Source: Actinomycetota bacterium (lineage in GTDB: Bacteria > Actinomycetota > Actinomycetes > Nanopelagicales > Nanopelagicaceae). From it: a stretch of DNA of 64,000 bases. Position numbers and translations under genes: made by a program. Under the pieces are notes generated by a model. That model saw only the letters and a program-made list of their open reading frames with translations. It was not told the origin of the DNA and searched no databases. The stretch covers positions 27,234 to 91,233 of the forward strand of contig CANLHI010000001.1 of the NCBI GenBank assembly GCA_947490845.1, read 5' to 3'. Shown here piece by piece: positions 1 to 7,781 of the stretch. How positions within the stretch are numbered: position 1 is the first letter of the stretch; each line of letters starts with the position of its first letter.

Positions 1-2
1 GA

Positions 3-281
3 GATGAATCAATCTATGCTGGCACAAAGCACGCCCAAGTTGGTTTTGCTGGCGGCCTTGATCGCGAACTTCGCGAAAAGGGTGTGCGCGTAGCACTTGT
101 TTGCCCAGCAGGCACAGATACTCAGTTTGCAATTGAAGCAGGGCGCACAGCCGGTGAGCCAAAACTTGCTAGCTACTTACGTCCTGATGACGTTGCCTTC
201 CAGATCGTTCAAATCATGCGTCAACCACTAACAGTGCGCACACATATTTGGACACTCTGGTCTATGCAGCAACAGTCATAA
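3..281 (+). CDS. SDR-family oxidoreductase, C-terminal part (partial)
   Basis: The reading frame is open from base 3, upstream of the ATG used in the ORF track, so this is the 3' end of a gene cut by the window edge. The visible 92 residues begin near a YAGTK sequence, which fits the YxxxK catalytic motif of short-chain dehydrogenases. It is followed by a segment ending RVALVCPAGTDT, where SDRs typically place the strand and PG turn after the active site. The substrate cannot be inferred from this tail. It converges on the IolG-like gene with 11 bp between the stops. Confidence 0.7.
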   Translation, partial: DESIYAGTKHAQVGFAGGLDRELREKGVRVALVCPAGTDTQFAIEAGRTAGEPKLASYLRPDDVAFQIVQIMRQPLTVRTHIWTLWSMQQQS

Positions 282-292
282 CTCTGACTAAA

Positions 293-1279
293 TTACTTAA
301 GCGAAGCAACGCCCATTTCGCAAGCAATTGATGAGGCAAGCCCATCATTTGCTGTTGCAAGATCTGGGTGACGCACACCTGTCTTAATGGAGCCAACCCA
401 TGCGGTTAGTTCATTGATATATGCCTGCTCGAAACGGCCCATCCAGTTTTCGTAAAGCTTTCCATGCGTGCGTGGTGGCAAATTAAAGTCATATGAGATT
501 GAAAGCCCACCCAGGTTATCGATTTCTAGTGACCCATTTTCCATCAGAGCTTCCATGCGAACTTCATAACCGTAGGTGCTGTTGGCGGCGATATCAATTG
601 TCATCAATACACCTGATTCGGTGTGAGCCAAAACAGTCAGAGGATCTTGCAATTGATCGTTGGCGTATTTGGTGCGCTTCATCGCTACCGTTGACATGGA
701 AACGAATTCTTCGCCCAGCAACCAGCGCGCAATATCAACTTCATGTACTGCAACATTTGTTAGAAGCATGGCAGTGGTTGCAGTTGGAGAACTTACGTTG
801 CGCGAGATGCAACGCAGGTGCAGAACCTTGCCATATTTGCCCGATGCAATTTCTTTCTTCATTTCAATATAGCTCGGATCAAAGCGACGCATAAAACCAA
901 GAGTGATATTCAAGCCTGATGCATTTGCTAAATCAGCAACCTTTTTGGCATCTAGAGATTTTGGAGCAAGGGGCTTTTCGCAGAGAGTGTGCTTGCCGGC
1001 GTTGATGCTTAAAGTTAGATGCTCTGGGTGCAGCCCGTCTGGTGAACAGATAATTACCGCGTCCACGTTGGCATCACTTACAAGTGCTTGAACTGATGAG
1101 TGTTGGTTTATTGCTGTACCTGATTTTGCGGTGAGTTCTTTGGCTAGTGAATCCATCCGAGGTGCGTCTAAATCAAATAGCGCCGTAACAACTGCGCCAT
1201 CCACATGCTCAGTTAGATAACGCGCATGTCCTGCGCCCATGATTCCAACACCGATGATTCCTACACGTAGATCAGACAC
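293..1279 (-). CDS. Gfo/Idh/MocA oxidoreductase, inositol 2-dehydrogenase-like (IolG-like)
   Basis: NAD(P)-dependent sugar or cyclitol dehydrogenase of 328 aa, the usual family length. The N-terminal Rossmann motif is GIIGVGIMGAGHA. The family EKP motif appears as CEKPLAPKS near residue 100 and supplies the catalytic lysine. The active-site His/Asp pair sits in VHEVDIARWLLGE, a form typical of myo-inositol 2-dehydrogenases, as is GFMRRFDPSY. It lies 24 bp downstream of an IolE-like gene on the same strand, so the likely role is oxidation of an inositol to an inosose. Other polyols or apiose (ApsD is in the same superfamily) remain possible because specificity cannot be read from sequence. Confidence 0.8.
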   Translation of the reverse strand: MSDLRVGIIGVGIMGAGHARYLTEHVDGAVVTALFDLDAPRMDSLAKELTAKSGTAINQHSSVQALVSDANVDAVIICSPDGLHPEHLTLSINAGKHTLCEKPLAPKSLDAKKVADLANASGLNITLGFMRRFDPSYIEMKKEIASGKYGKVLHLRCISRNVSSPTATTAMLLTNVAVHEVDIARWLLGEEFVSMSTVAMKRTKYANDQLQDPLTVLAHTESGVLMTIDIAANSTYGYEVRMEALMENGSLEIDNLGGLSISYDFNLPPRTHGKLYENWMGRFEQAYINELTAWVGSIKTGVRHPDLATANDGLASSIACEMGVASLK

Positions 1280-1303
1280 TTTTACTCCCTGTTTGTTTGT
1301 GGT

Positions 1304-2209
1304 TTATAGATTAGCTAAAGCCGGTGCGACAACGTTATGAAGGTAATCAACTGACTGTTTCATGCCTGTAATTGGGCCTTCTCCAAGAGAAGGCATTTCA
1401 CCAGTAATCGCAACATCTTGCTCGATGACATACCAACCCTGGTATCCCGCACTTTCCAGGGCAAGGATGGTCTCCAGAATTGGCACATCGCCTTGTCCAA
1501 GAGGAGTAAACAAACCTTTCTGCACACCTTCCATGATGCTCTGCTGGCGCGCAAGTACTGGCGGAACAGATTTCATATTTACATCTTTTAAATGCACATG
1601 GCCAACACGGCTGGCGTATTTCTTGGCAAATTCGGCTGGATCTTGTCCACCGATTGTCATATGCCCGGTATCTAGACACCACATCACATCAGAGTTATCG
1701 ACCACCAAATCAATATCTTTTTTAGTCTCAATGACGGTTTGTAAGTGTGGGTGAACAACTTGAACAAGCCCGTGATCTTTACAGATCTGATCAACTTCGG
1801 CGAGCATCTTAAAGAACTGTGTAACTTCATCGTTGCTTAACTCTTCAGGGTTTGCCCAATCCCAAGTCTGCACAGGGCAAGAGACAAAATGAGTTGCACC
1901 GATTTCTTGGAATTTCTTACTGCTCTTAATCGCCATTTCGCGAGTAGCTTTTTCTTGCGATTTATCGTGTAATACAACTGGGGTGAATCCACCGATCATT
2001 GACATCTTAAATTCCGCTAATTGATCTTTAAGTTCCGCTGAGTCATCTGAGAAGAATCCAGGTGCACCAAGTTCGGTTGCAGGTAAACCAAGGCCGCTCA
2101 TTTCAGAGAGCACACGCTTGGTGGGCAACATCGCGCCCCAACCCGGAACTTCACAAATTCCCCAAGAGATTGGCGCCGATGCGATGCGTTGTAAGAATGC
2201 AGTGGTCAT
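1304..2209 (-). CDS. Sugar phosphate isomerase/epimerase family, inosose dehydratase-like (IolE-like)
   Basis: A TIM-barrel protein of 301 aa. The track start at 2353 runs into the divergent AroE-like gene; ATG 2209 (MTTAFLQ) places the conserved IolE-type opening APISWGICEVPGWG at residues 11-24, so I use it. Other signatures are HPHLQT, a metal-site region CLDTGHMTIGG, HVHLKDV and the C-terminal WYVIEQDVA, all typical of 2-keto-myo-inositol dehydratases. The expected reaction is dehydration of scyllo-inosose, using the product of the adjacent IolG-like enzyme. No iolD or iolB is seen in the window, so the pathway is either completed elsewhere or the pair acts on another keto-sugar. Confidence 0.78.
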   Translation of the reverse strand: MTTAFLQRIASAPISWGICEVPGWGAMLPTKRVLSEMSGLGLPATELGAPGFFSDDSAELKDQLAEFKMSMIGGFTPVVLHDKSQEKATREMAIKSSKKFQEIGATHFVSCPVQTWDWANPEELSNDEVTQFFKMLAEVDQICKDHGLVQVVHPHLQTVIETKKDIDLVVDNSDVMWCLDTGHMTIGGQDPAEFAKKYASRVGHVHLKDVNMKSVPPVLARQQSIMEGVQKGLFTPLGQGDVPILETILALESAGYQGWYVIEQDVAITGEMPSLGEGPITGMKQSVDYLHNVVAPALANL

Positions 2210-2243
2210 TGGCTGATCATAACTTGAGCGGTAAGGTCTGAAC

Positions 2244-3107
2244 ATGACTATGGATATTGGCGGATCTTTCCGGCACGAATTAACTGGCAGCTTTTCACAA
2301 GGTTCGGACTCAAATCCCACCGTTGCGATGGTGGAAGCCTCATATAAGGCCAATAATCTGCACTTTCGCTACGTGAACTGTGAAGTAAACCCAGATCAGT
2401 TAGAAGCGGCTGTAGCGGGCGCCCGGGCGATGAATTGGAAGGGTTTTAACTGTTCTATCCCTCATAAAGTAGAAGTAATTAAGTATTTGGACGGCCTTGG
2501 GGAATCCGCATCGTTAATCGGGGCGGTTAATTGCGCGGTCAACCGCGACGGCAAGTTAATCGGTGAAAATACCGATGGTAAAGGCTTTTTGAAATCATTC
2601 TTGGAGCTAACACCAGCAACCGGTAAGACAATCGTTCTACTTGGCGCTGGCGGTGCGGCGCGAGCAATTGCAGTTGAACTTGCGTTGGCGGGTGCTGCAA
2701 AGTTCTATGTAGTAAACCGCTCTCGCACGCGAGGTGAAGAACTTGCGAAGTTGTTAAATGAAAAGACAAAAGCAAAGGCTGAATTTGTGGAGTGGAATAA
2801 GACCTATTCGGTTCCACTAGATGCCGAAGTGGTAATCAATTCAACTTCAATGGGTATGGTTAATACCGAAGGCAAGCAGGATATTGATTTTGATTCGATT
2901 CGCCCAGGGATGTTGGCCGCAGATGTAATTGTTAATCCACCGCAAACCTATTTCCTGGATGAAGCTGGCAAGCGTGGAGCAACAACTTTGCAAGGCTTAG
3001 GCATGGTGGTTAATCAAGCAGTAATCGGAATTAAGTACTGGACTGGCGCAGACGTTGATGCCAAAGATTTAAACGATGAGCTCTTGCGAGTTTTGGGTCT
3101 TTCTTAA
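2244..3107 (+). CDS. Shikimate/quinate dehydrogenase family protein (AroE-like)
   Basis: 287 aa, normal for the family. The N-terminal substrate domain contains GSFSQGSDSNPT in place of the usual SxS segment and FNCSIPHKVEV, which carries the catalytic lysine of the NxxxPHK motif. NTDGKG supplies the Asp. The NAD(P) site is VLLGAGGAARAIAV followed by VNRSRTR, an NRxxxR pattern that often indicates NADP. Its start lies 34 bp from the divergent IolE-like gene, so they probably share a promoter region. Location among sugar genes rather than aro genes suggests a catabolic or quinate-type dehydrogenase, although biosynthetic AroE cannot be excluded. Confidence 0.8.
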   Translation: MTMDIGGSFRHELTGSFSQGSDSNPTVAMVEASYKANNLHFRYVNCEVNPDQLEAAVAGARAMNWKGFNCSIPHKVEVIKYLDGLGESASLIGAVNCAVNRDGKLIGENTDGKGFLKSFLELTPATGKTIVLLGAGGAARAIAVELALAGAAKFYVVNRSRTRGEELAKLLNEKTKAKAEFVEWNKTYSVPLDAEVVINSTSMGMVNTEGKQDIDFDSIRPGMLAADVIVNPPQTYFLDEAGKRGATTLQGLGMVVNQAVIGIKYWTGADVDAKDLNDELLRVLGLS

Positions 3108-4597
3108 ACTTTAGAAAGATCTGATTCGGCAACCACGCGCAGGGCTTGCGCTGCAATTGTCAGTGCCGGGTTCATTGCAGCAGAAGATGGGAAGAACCCA
3201 CCGTCGATCAAGTAAAGATTGTGATGATCATGGCTGCGGCAATATCCATCGACAACACTGGTGCGCGGGTCTAGGCCAGCCACAGTTGTGCCGCATTGAT
3301 GTGAGTTCATTGAGATATCAAAGGGCTGCCTAAAGATCGCTTGGTAGCCCGTCTTACGTAAGGTTTTCTTTGCTCTACGCAATAGCTCCATATGTGTTTT
3401 CATACCAACTGATTTGCGGGCGATCTTAATTGCCCCATTTTGCGCGATAGTTACCCGGTTTTCTGGGTGCGGCAGATCCTCACTCATCACCACAAATTCA
3501 ACGCTGTGATCAGAGACCAGATTTAGTAACGGCAGCGGAACGTGCTTGGCAAATGATTTCATCATGATGCCCTGAACTTTTCCAATTAATTGAACTGCTC
3601 CCAGTGGATAACCCTTGCCACCATCTAGATACCAATCTGTAAAGGAAAGCGTCTTTTGGAATGTGACATCGTTTTTACGGCGCATATCAATGGCTGCGAT
3701 ATGGCTGTTGTTATGCATCATAAAGTTTCGTCCAACTTGATCTGATGAATTTGCAACACCTGATCTCAGTAACAAGGCTGCGGTATTTACCGAACCAGCT
3801 GAGATAACAAATTTCTTTCCATAAATTTCTAACTGCTCTCCATTGCGAGTTGCCTCCAAATAGCTAACCGACTTGCCATCGGCAGATAAAACAATTCGGT
3901 TTACTTGAACAGATGTTTCTAGAGTCACATTTCCTGTGGCAATGGCTGGATTAAGTGCGTTGACTTCGGCATCACTCTTGGCATCTAACTTGCAGACAAA
4001 ACCATCGCAGGTCTTGCAACGAATACATTTTCCGCCCGGGCCTAAGTCGATTCCCATCGAATTGGAATGTGGATGAACTCCAGCCTTGGTAAGTCTTTTG
4101 CCGAGCTCTTCCACGTATGGCTCATGCTTCATGGCAGGGTATGGAAATGGAGTACTTCGATTGTTGCCGTAAATATTCTGAGCATCACCGTGGACGCGAT
4201 ATAACTCTTCTGCGCCGTAGTAATACGGTTCTAAATCTTCATAGGTAAATGGCCAAGCCGGAGAAATACCTTCTTGGTGCTTGATTACTCCAAAGTCGAA
4301 GCGGCTAAAGCGGGGCAGCGATGCGCCATAAACTTTGCTGTTGCCGCCGACAAAATAATGAACTCCCGGAACGAAAGATTTGCCTTTTTCATCAACCCAT
4401 TTTTCATTTGGTTTGTAGCGGGTCTTCATAAAGATTTCTGAGGGCGACCAGTTTTCGGGTTCACGTGGCATGCGCTCTCCACGCTCTAAAACCATCGTTT
4501 TTATGCCCTTATTGGCCAGAGCGAAGGCGGTAGTTGCTCCACCCATCCCAGAACCAACAATGACCACATCCGATTCAAGGCGAATCGGTGCGGTCAT
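3104..4597 (-). CDS. GMC-family FAD-dependent oxidoreductase
   Basis: 497-aa flavoprotein. The FAD-binding motif VIVGSGMGGATTA is near the N-terminus, and the C-terminal GMC region contains the active-site His context NSHQCGTT followed by LYLIDGGFFPSSAAMNPALT. A cysteine-rich stretch, CIRCKTCDGFVC, lies near residue 195. It has no signal peptide, so it is probably cytoplasmic or membrane-peripheral. GMC enzymes oxidise sugar or polyol hydroxyls; clusters combining GMC, Gfo/Idh and TIM-barrel isomerase genes often process keto-sugars, but the substrate here is unknown. It follows the ABC ATPase by 18 bp and probably ends that operon. Its stop overlaps the AroE-like stop by 4 bp, tail to tail. 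Confidence 0.82.
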   Translation of the reverse strand: MTAPIRLESDVVIVGSGMGGATTAFALANKGIKTMVLERGERMPREPENWSPSEIFMKTRYKPNEKWVDEKGKSFVPGVHYFVGGNSKVYGASLPRFSRFDFGVIKHQEGISPAWPFTYEDLEPYYYGAEELYRVHGDAQNIYGNNRSTPFPYPAMKHEPYVEELGKRLTKAGVHPHSNSMGIDLGPGGKCIRCKTCDGFVCKLDAKSDAEVNALNPAIATGNVTLETSVQVNRIVLSADGKSVSYLEATRNGEQLEIYGKKFVISAGSVNTAALLLRSGVANSSDQVGRNFMMHNNSHIAAIDMRRKNDVTFQKTLSFTDWYLDGGKGYPLGAVQLIGKVQGIMMKSFAKHVPLPLLNLVSDHSVEFVVMSEDLPHPENRVTIAQNGAIKIARKSVGMKTHMELLRRAKKTLRKTGYQAIFRQPFDISMNSHQCGTTVAGLDPRTSVVDGYCRSHDHHNLYLIDGGFFPSSAAMNPALTIAAQALRVVAESDLSKV

Positions 4598-4615
4598 TGT
4601 TGTCTGAGCTACTAA

Positions 4616-5410
4616 TTAACGAACTGGAGTAAGTGCTTGGTCTTTCTTATCGACCGTCATCGCACCAGTCATGATTGCAACAACATCGTTCATGGAGTGA
4701 GTCTTTGGAGTAACTACTGCAGCGCGCTTTCCGAGACGTTGAATCTGGATGCGATCTGCAACTTCAAAGACCTGAGGCATGTTGTGTGAAATCAAGATAA
4801 CTGGCATGCCGCGATCGCGCAGTGACTCAATTAGCTTGAGTACTTGACGTGATTCACGAACACCAAGGGCTGCAGTTGGCTCATCCAAGATAATTAACTT
4901 CTGGCCGAAAGCAGCCGCGCGAGCAACTGCTACTGCCTGACGTTGACCACCGGAAAGTGTTTCAACTGCCTGTGAAATATTTTGAATAGTTCCGATGCCA
5001 AGGGCTGAGATATGTTCTTTGGCAGCCTTGCGCATTCCAGAGCTATCGATCATGCGGAAGACTGATCCAAGCGGACCCTTCTTACGCATTTCACGGCCAA
5101 GAAAGAGGTTAGATGCGATATCGAGTGCTGGTGCAACAGCGAGTGACTGATACACAGTTTCGATTCCGGCATGGCGCCCATCGTTAGGTCGCTTAAATGA
5201 CATTTGTTGGCCGTCAAGAATGATCTGACCTTCATCAGGAATTTCAGCTCCTGATAAACATTTAATCATCGTTGATTTACCAGCTCCGTTATCGCCAACT
5301 ACTGCGAGAACTTCACCTGGGAATAGTTCTAGATCTGAGCCATCGAGTGCGACGACGCGACCATAGGATTTAGTTAACCCAACTGCTTGAAGAATTGGTG
5401 ACTTACTCAT
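4616..5410 (-). CDS. Sugar ABC transporter ATP-binding protein (CUT2, FrcA-type single domain)
   Basis: 264-aa ATPase with Walker A GDNGAGKST, signature LSGGQRQAVA, Walker B LIILDEPTAALG and a switch His in LISHN. It has only one nucleotide-binding domain, about half the length of RbsA/AraG, matching FrcA-type importers where the ATPase acts as a homodimer. I moved the start from 5431 to ATG 5410 (MSKSPILQ), which overlaps the permease stop as ATGA and implies translational coupling. It energises import of a monosaccharide or polyol with the adjacent permease and binding protein. Confidence 0.88.
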   Translation of the reverse strand: MSKSPILQAVGLTKSYGRVVALDGSDLELFPGEVLAVVGDNGAGKSTMIKCLSGAEIPDEGQIILDGQQMSFKRPNDGRHAGIETVYQSLAVAPALDIASNLFLGREMRKKGPLGSVFRMIDSSGMRKAAKEHISALGIGTIQNISQAVETLSGGQRQAVAVARAAAFGQKLIILDEPTAALGVRESRQVLKLIESLRDRGMPVILISHNMPQVFEVADRIQIQRLGKRAAVVTPKTHSMNDVVAIMTGAMTVDKKDQALTPVR

Positions 5411-6450
5411 TTGCGTGCCTTTCTGATCCATTGGTCAACAGAGACAGCGAAGATAATTAGAAGACCGATCGCCATGAGCTGGTAGTAGAGATCCACGCCA
5501 GCAAGTGTTAGGCCGTTACGGAAAACACCCACGATTATCGCTCCAATGAGCGAACCGAAGATTGTGCCTCGGCCACCGAATAGAGATGTACCGCCGATAA
5601 CCACTGCCGTGATCGCATCAAGGTTTAGATCGCCACCAGTATTTGGGCTAGCCACAGTTACGCGACCAATAACGATCCAGGCTGCGAGTGCGAAGGTAAG
5701 TCCGGCAACCATGTAAACGCTCATTAGAACGCGGTTAACTGAGATACCCGCCAAGCGTGCTGCATCAATATCATCGCCAACTGCGTATACGTGGCGTCCC
5801 CATGAGGTGTAACGCAAAACGAATGCCAAGACCATATACATAGCGAACATAAATAGCACACCTGTTGTGACTCGGAATGGTCCGAGATTTACATAGTTAC
5901 CAAGAGTTAATAGGAATGGATCCATCTCAATTGAAGGAACAGTTCCCTTTGTCAAGGTAAGAGTGAGGGCAAGGAATACGTTGTAAGTACCCAAGGTCAC
6001 GATAAATGGTGGCAACTTAACCTTTGTAACTAAGAAGCCATTAATTCCGCCACCTAGCATGCCGACAAGTAATCCGATCGGGAATGCTAACCAGATAGCC
6101 AAGCCATTCGGTATACCTTCACCAGGTGTTCCTTGAACTAACTTCGCCATGGTCATTGATGAAAAGACGGCAATAGCGCCACAAGAAAGGTCGATACCAG
6201 CAGTCAAAATAATCAAGGTCTGTCCGGCTGCAACTGCTCCGACGATCGCCACTTGCTGCAAGATAAGTGAGAAGTTAGATGGTGTTAAAAAGTTTTCATT
6301 GAAAAAACTAAAGATTATCGATGCTACAACTAGCACCATTGTTGAGCTCAGCCATGGGTATTTATGGAGAGTTGCTTGAACTTTCTGGCTTAGCGATGCG
6401 CGGTCATTGAACTCCGACGCCGCATCATATGTGGCCGTATCTTGACTCAC
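5407..6450 (-). CDS. Sugar ABC transporter permease (CUT2, RbsC/FrcC family)
   Basis: 347 aa, starting at GTG 6450 with an AAAGGA ribosome site just upstream. The protein is strongly hydrophobic with about eight to ten membrane segments. It contains the family stretch GIDLSCGAIAVFSSM, and the AVVIGGTSLFGGRGT loop that permeases of this class use to contact the ATPase. It is coupled to the ATPase by an ATGA overlap and separated from the upstream binding-protein gene by a strong RNA hairpin. Its substrate is set by the binding protein. Confidence 0.9.
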   Translation of the reverse strand: MSQDTATYDAASEFNDRASLSQKVQATLHKYPWLSSTMVLVVASIIFSFFNENFLTPSNFSLILQQVAIVGAVAAGQTLIILTAGIDLSCGAIAVFSSMTMAKLVQGTPGEGIPNGLAIWLAFPIGLLVGMLGGGINGFLVTKVKLPPFIVTLGTYNVFLALTLTLTKGTVPSIEMDPFLLTLGNYVNLGPFRVTTGVLFMFAMYMVLAFVLRYTSWGRHVYAVGDDIDAARLAGISVNRVLMSVYMVAGLTFALAAWIVIGRVTVASPNTGGDLNLDAITAVVIGGTSLFGGRGTIFGSLIGAIIVGVFRNGLTLAGVDLYYQLMAIGLLIIFAVSVDQWIRKARK

Positions 6451-6534
6451 TTGTGGTCCTTTCAGAGTTGCGAACTTTTGATTCTGATAATTTGCTAAAC
6501 ATAGCGGTAATTCAAATTAATTGTCAGTGTGTGT

Positions 6535-6570
6535 TAAAGAGGGCGACTGCCGAAGCAGCCGCCCTCTTTA
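6535..6570 (-). terminator. Strong intra-operon stem-loop with C(UUCG)G tetraloop
   Basis: On the minus-strand transcript the 16-nt arms pair fully, with one G-U wobble, around a UUCG loop closed by C-G, an exceptionally stable tetraloop. No continuous U-run follows directly. A second, smaller hairpin (CTTTAGT / ACTAAAG, 6580-6598) lies just before it on the transcript. The pair sits between the binding-protein stop and the permease start, so partial termination or 3'-end protection that keeps the binding protein at higher levels is the likely function. Confidence 0.75.
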
Positions 6571-6606
6571 AACACTCTTCTTTAGTTATTCACTAAAGAG
6601 CTGGGA

Positions 6607-7668
6607 TTAACCCCAAGCGTTTGCTAGACCGTATTCAGTTGTCTCAGATGGAACACCCTCTTGTGGGTCATCAGTAATCAACTTCACGCCGGTGTTGAAG
6701 AAGTCAAGGCCTTCTGAAGTAGTTGGCTTTGTACCGTTCTTCACGATGTCGTGGATAGCTTGGACACCAAGGTCAGCCATCAACAGTGGGTACTGCTGTG
6801 AAGTTGCATTGATGCAACCTGACTTAACAGCGTTGATACCAGCGCCGCCACCGTCAACAGAAACCATTACATCGAGCTTGATACCAGCAGCAGCTGCTGC
6901 AGCACATGCACCGATTGCTGTTGGCTCGTTGATTGTGTAAACAACGTTGATCTTCTTGTTCTTAGCAAGAAGTTGTTCCATACCTGTACGGCCGCCGTCT
7001 TCGTTAGCACCTGTTGCTACGTTTCCAACGATCTCGTAATCGCCACCTGAGTACTTGCCAGTCTTGGCTTCGTCACCCATGACGTTTGGATCCTTAACAT
7101 CAATTCCCATACCTGCAAGGAATCCGTTGTCGCGCATGTAGTCAACAGACACAATGCGGTCATCGAAGATGTCTAGAAGAGCAATAGTTGCCTTCTTGCC
7201 AGCAAGCTTTGCTGCAGTCCACTGACCGATTAAGAGACCAGCTTCGCGGTTATCTGTTGCGAAAGTGATGTCAACGATGTCAGCAGGATCTGGTGCTGTG
7301 TCAAGAGCAATTACGTATAGACCAGCTTCGCGGGCCTTAGTGATTGCTGCGTTAACTTCTGTTGATACTGGAACGATCAAGATACCAGCGTGCTTTGCAG
7401 AGATTGCGTTTTCGATCGCTGTGATCTGACCTGCGTAATCTGACTCATCTACGCCAGATGTAACAGTTAGTTCTACGCCTAGTGTTTCTGCCTTCTCAGT
7501 TGCACCCTTGATCATTGCTACGAAGAATGGGTTTGACTGATCTTTAGTAATTAGTGAAACAGCAACTTTGTCGCTGTCGCCGCCACTTGAACATGCTGAC
7601 AGCACGAGCATTGACGCAGCAGCTAAAGCAACAATTGCTGAAGTGCGGCGTGAGAAAAGCTTTGCCAT
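6607..7668 (-). CDS. Sugar ABC transporter substrate-binding lipoprotein (RbsB/periplasmic-binding type 1)
   Basis: 353 aa. The N-terminus has a basic start, a hydrophobic stretch and a lipobox LVLSAC with Cys near residue 26, so the mature protein is a membrane-anchored lipoprotein. The mature part opens with VAVSLITKDQSNPFFVAMIKGA, the standard first strand and helix of ribose-type binding proteins. TINEPTAIGACAAAAAAG and VSVDGGGAGI follow. An AGGAGG ribosome site precedes the start. It is the first gene of the importer operon. Neighbours suggest inositol, apiose/apionate or ribose-like ligands, but this is not resolved by sequence. Confidence 0.9.
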   Translation of the reverse strand: MAKLFSRRTSAIVALAAASMLVLSACSSGGDSDKVAVSLITKDQSNPFFVAMIKGATEKAETLGVELTVTSGVDESDYAGQITAIENAISAKHAGILIVPVSTEVNAAITKAREAGLYVIALDTAPDPADIVDITFATDNREAGLLIGQWTAAKLAGKKATIALLDIFDDRIVSVDYMRDNGFLAGMGIDVKDPNVMGDEAKTGKYSGGDYEIVGNVATGANEDGGRTGMEQLLAKNKKINVVYTINEPTAIGACAAAAAAGIKLDVMVSVDGGGAGINAVKSGCINATSQQYPLLMADLGVQAIHDIVKNGTKPTTSEGLDFFNTGVKLITDDPQEGVPSETTEYGLANAWG

Positions 7669-7688
7669 ATGTATTTCCTCCTATAGTT

Positions 7689-7721
7689 GGGTCAATCGCA
7701 ACCGATACTACATAGGGTCAA
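7689..7721 (-). promoter_or_regulatory. Direct TTGACCC repeats in the leader of the importer operon
   Basis: Within the 113-bp gap upstream of the binding-protein gene, the minus strand carries TTGACCC twice, with starts 26 bp apart. The upstream copy is followed by CTATGTAG and the downstream one by AACTATAG, so the similarity extends past the heptamer. This could be a pair of operator half-sites or alternative -35 elements. No matching regulator gene is present in the surrounding cluster. Confidence 0.35.
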
Positions 7722-7781
7722 CCCGCAAAAGAAGGGTTTTTAGGTGAAAAATTGATTGTTACCCAACCGTTACGAGCGTGG

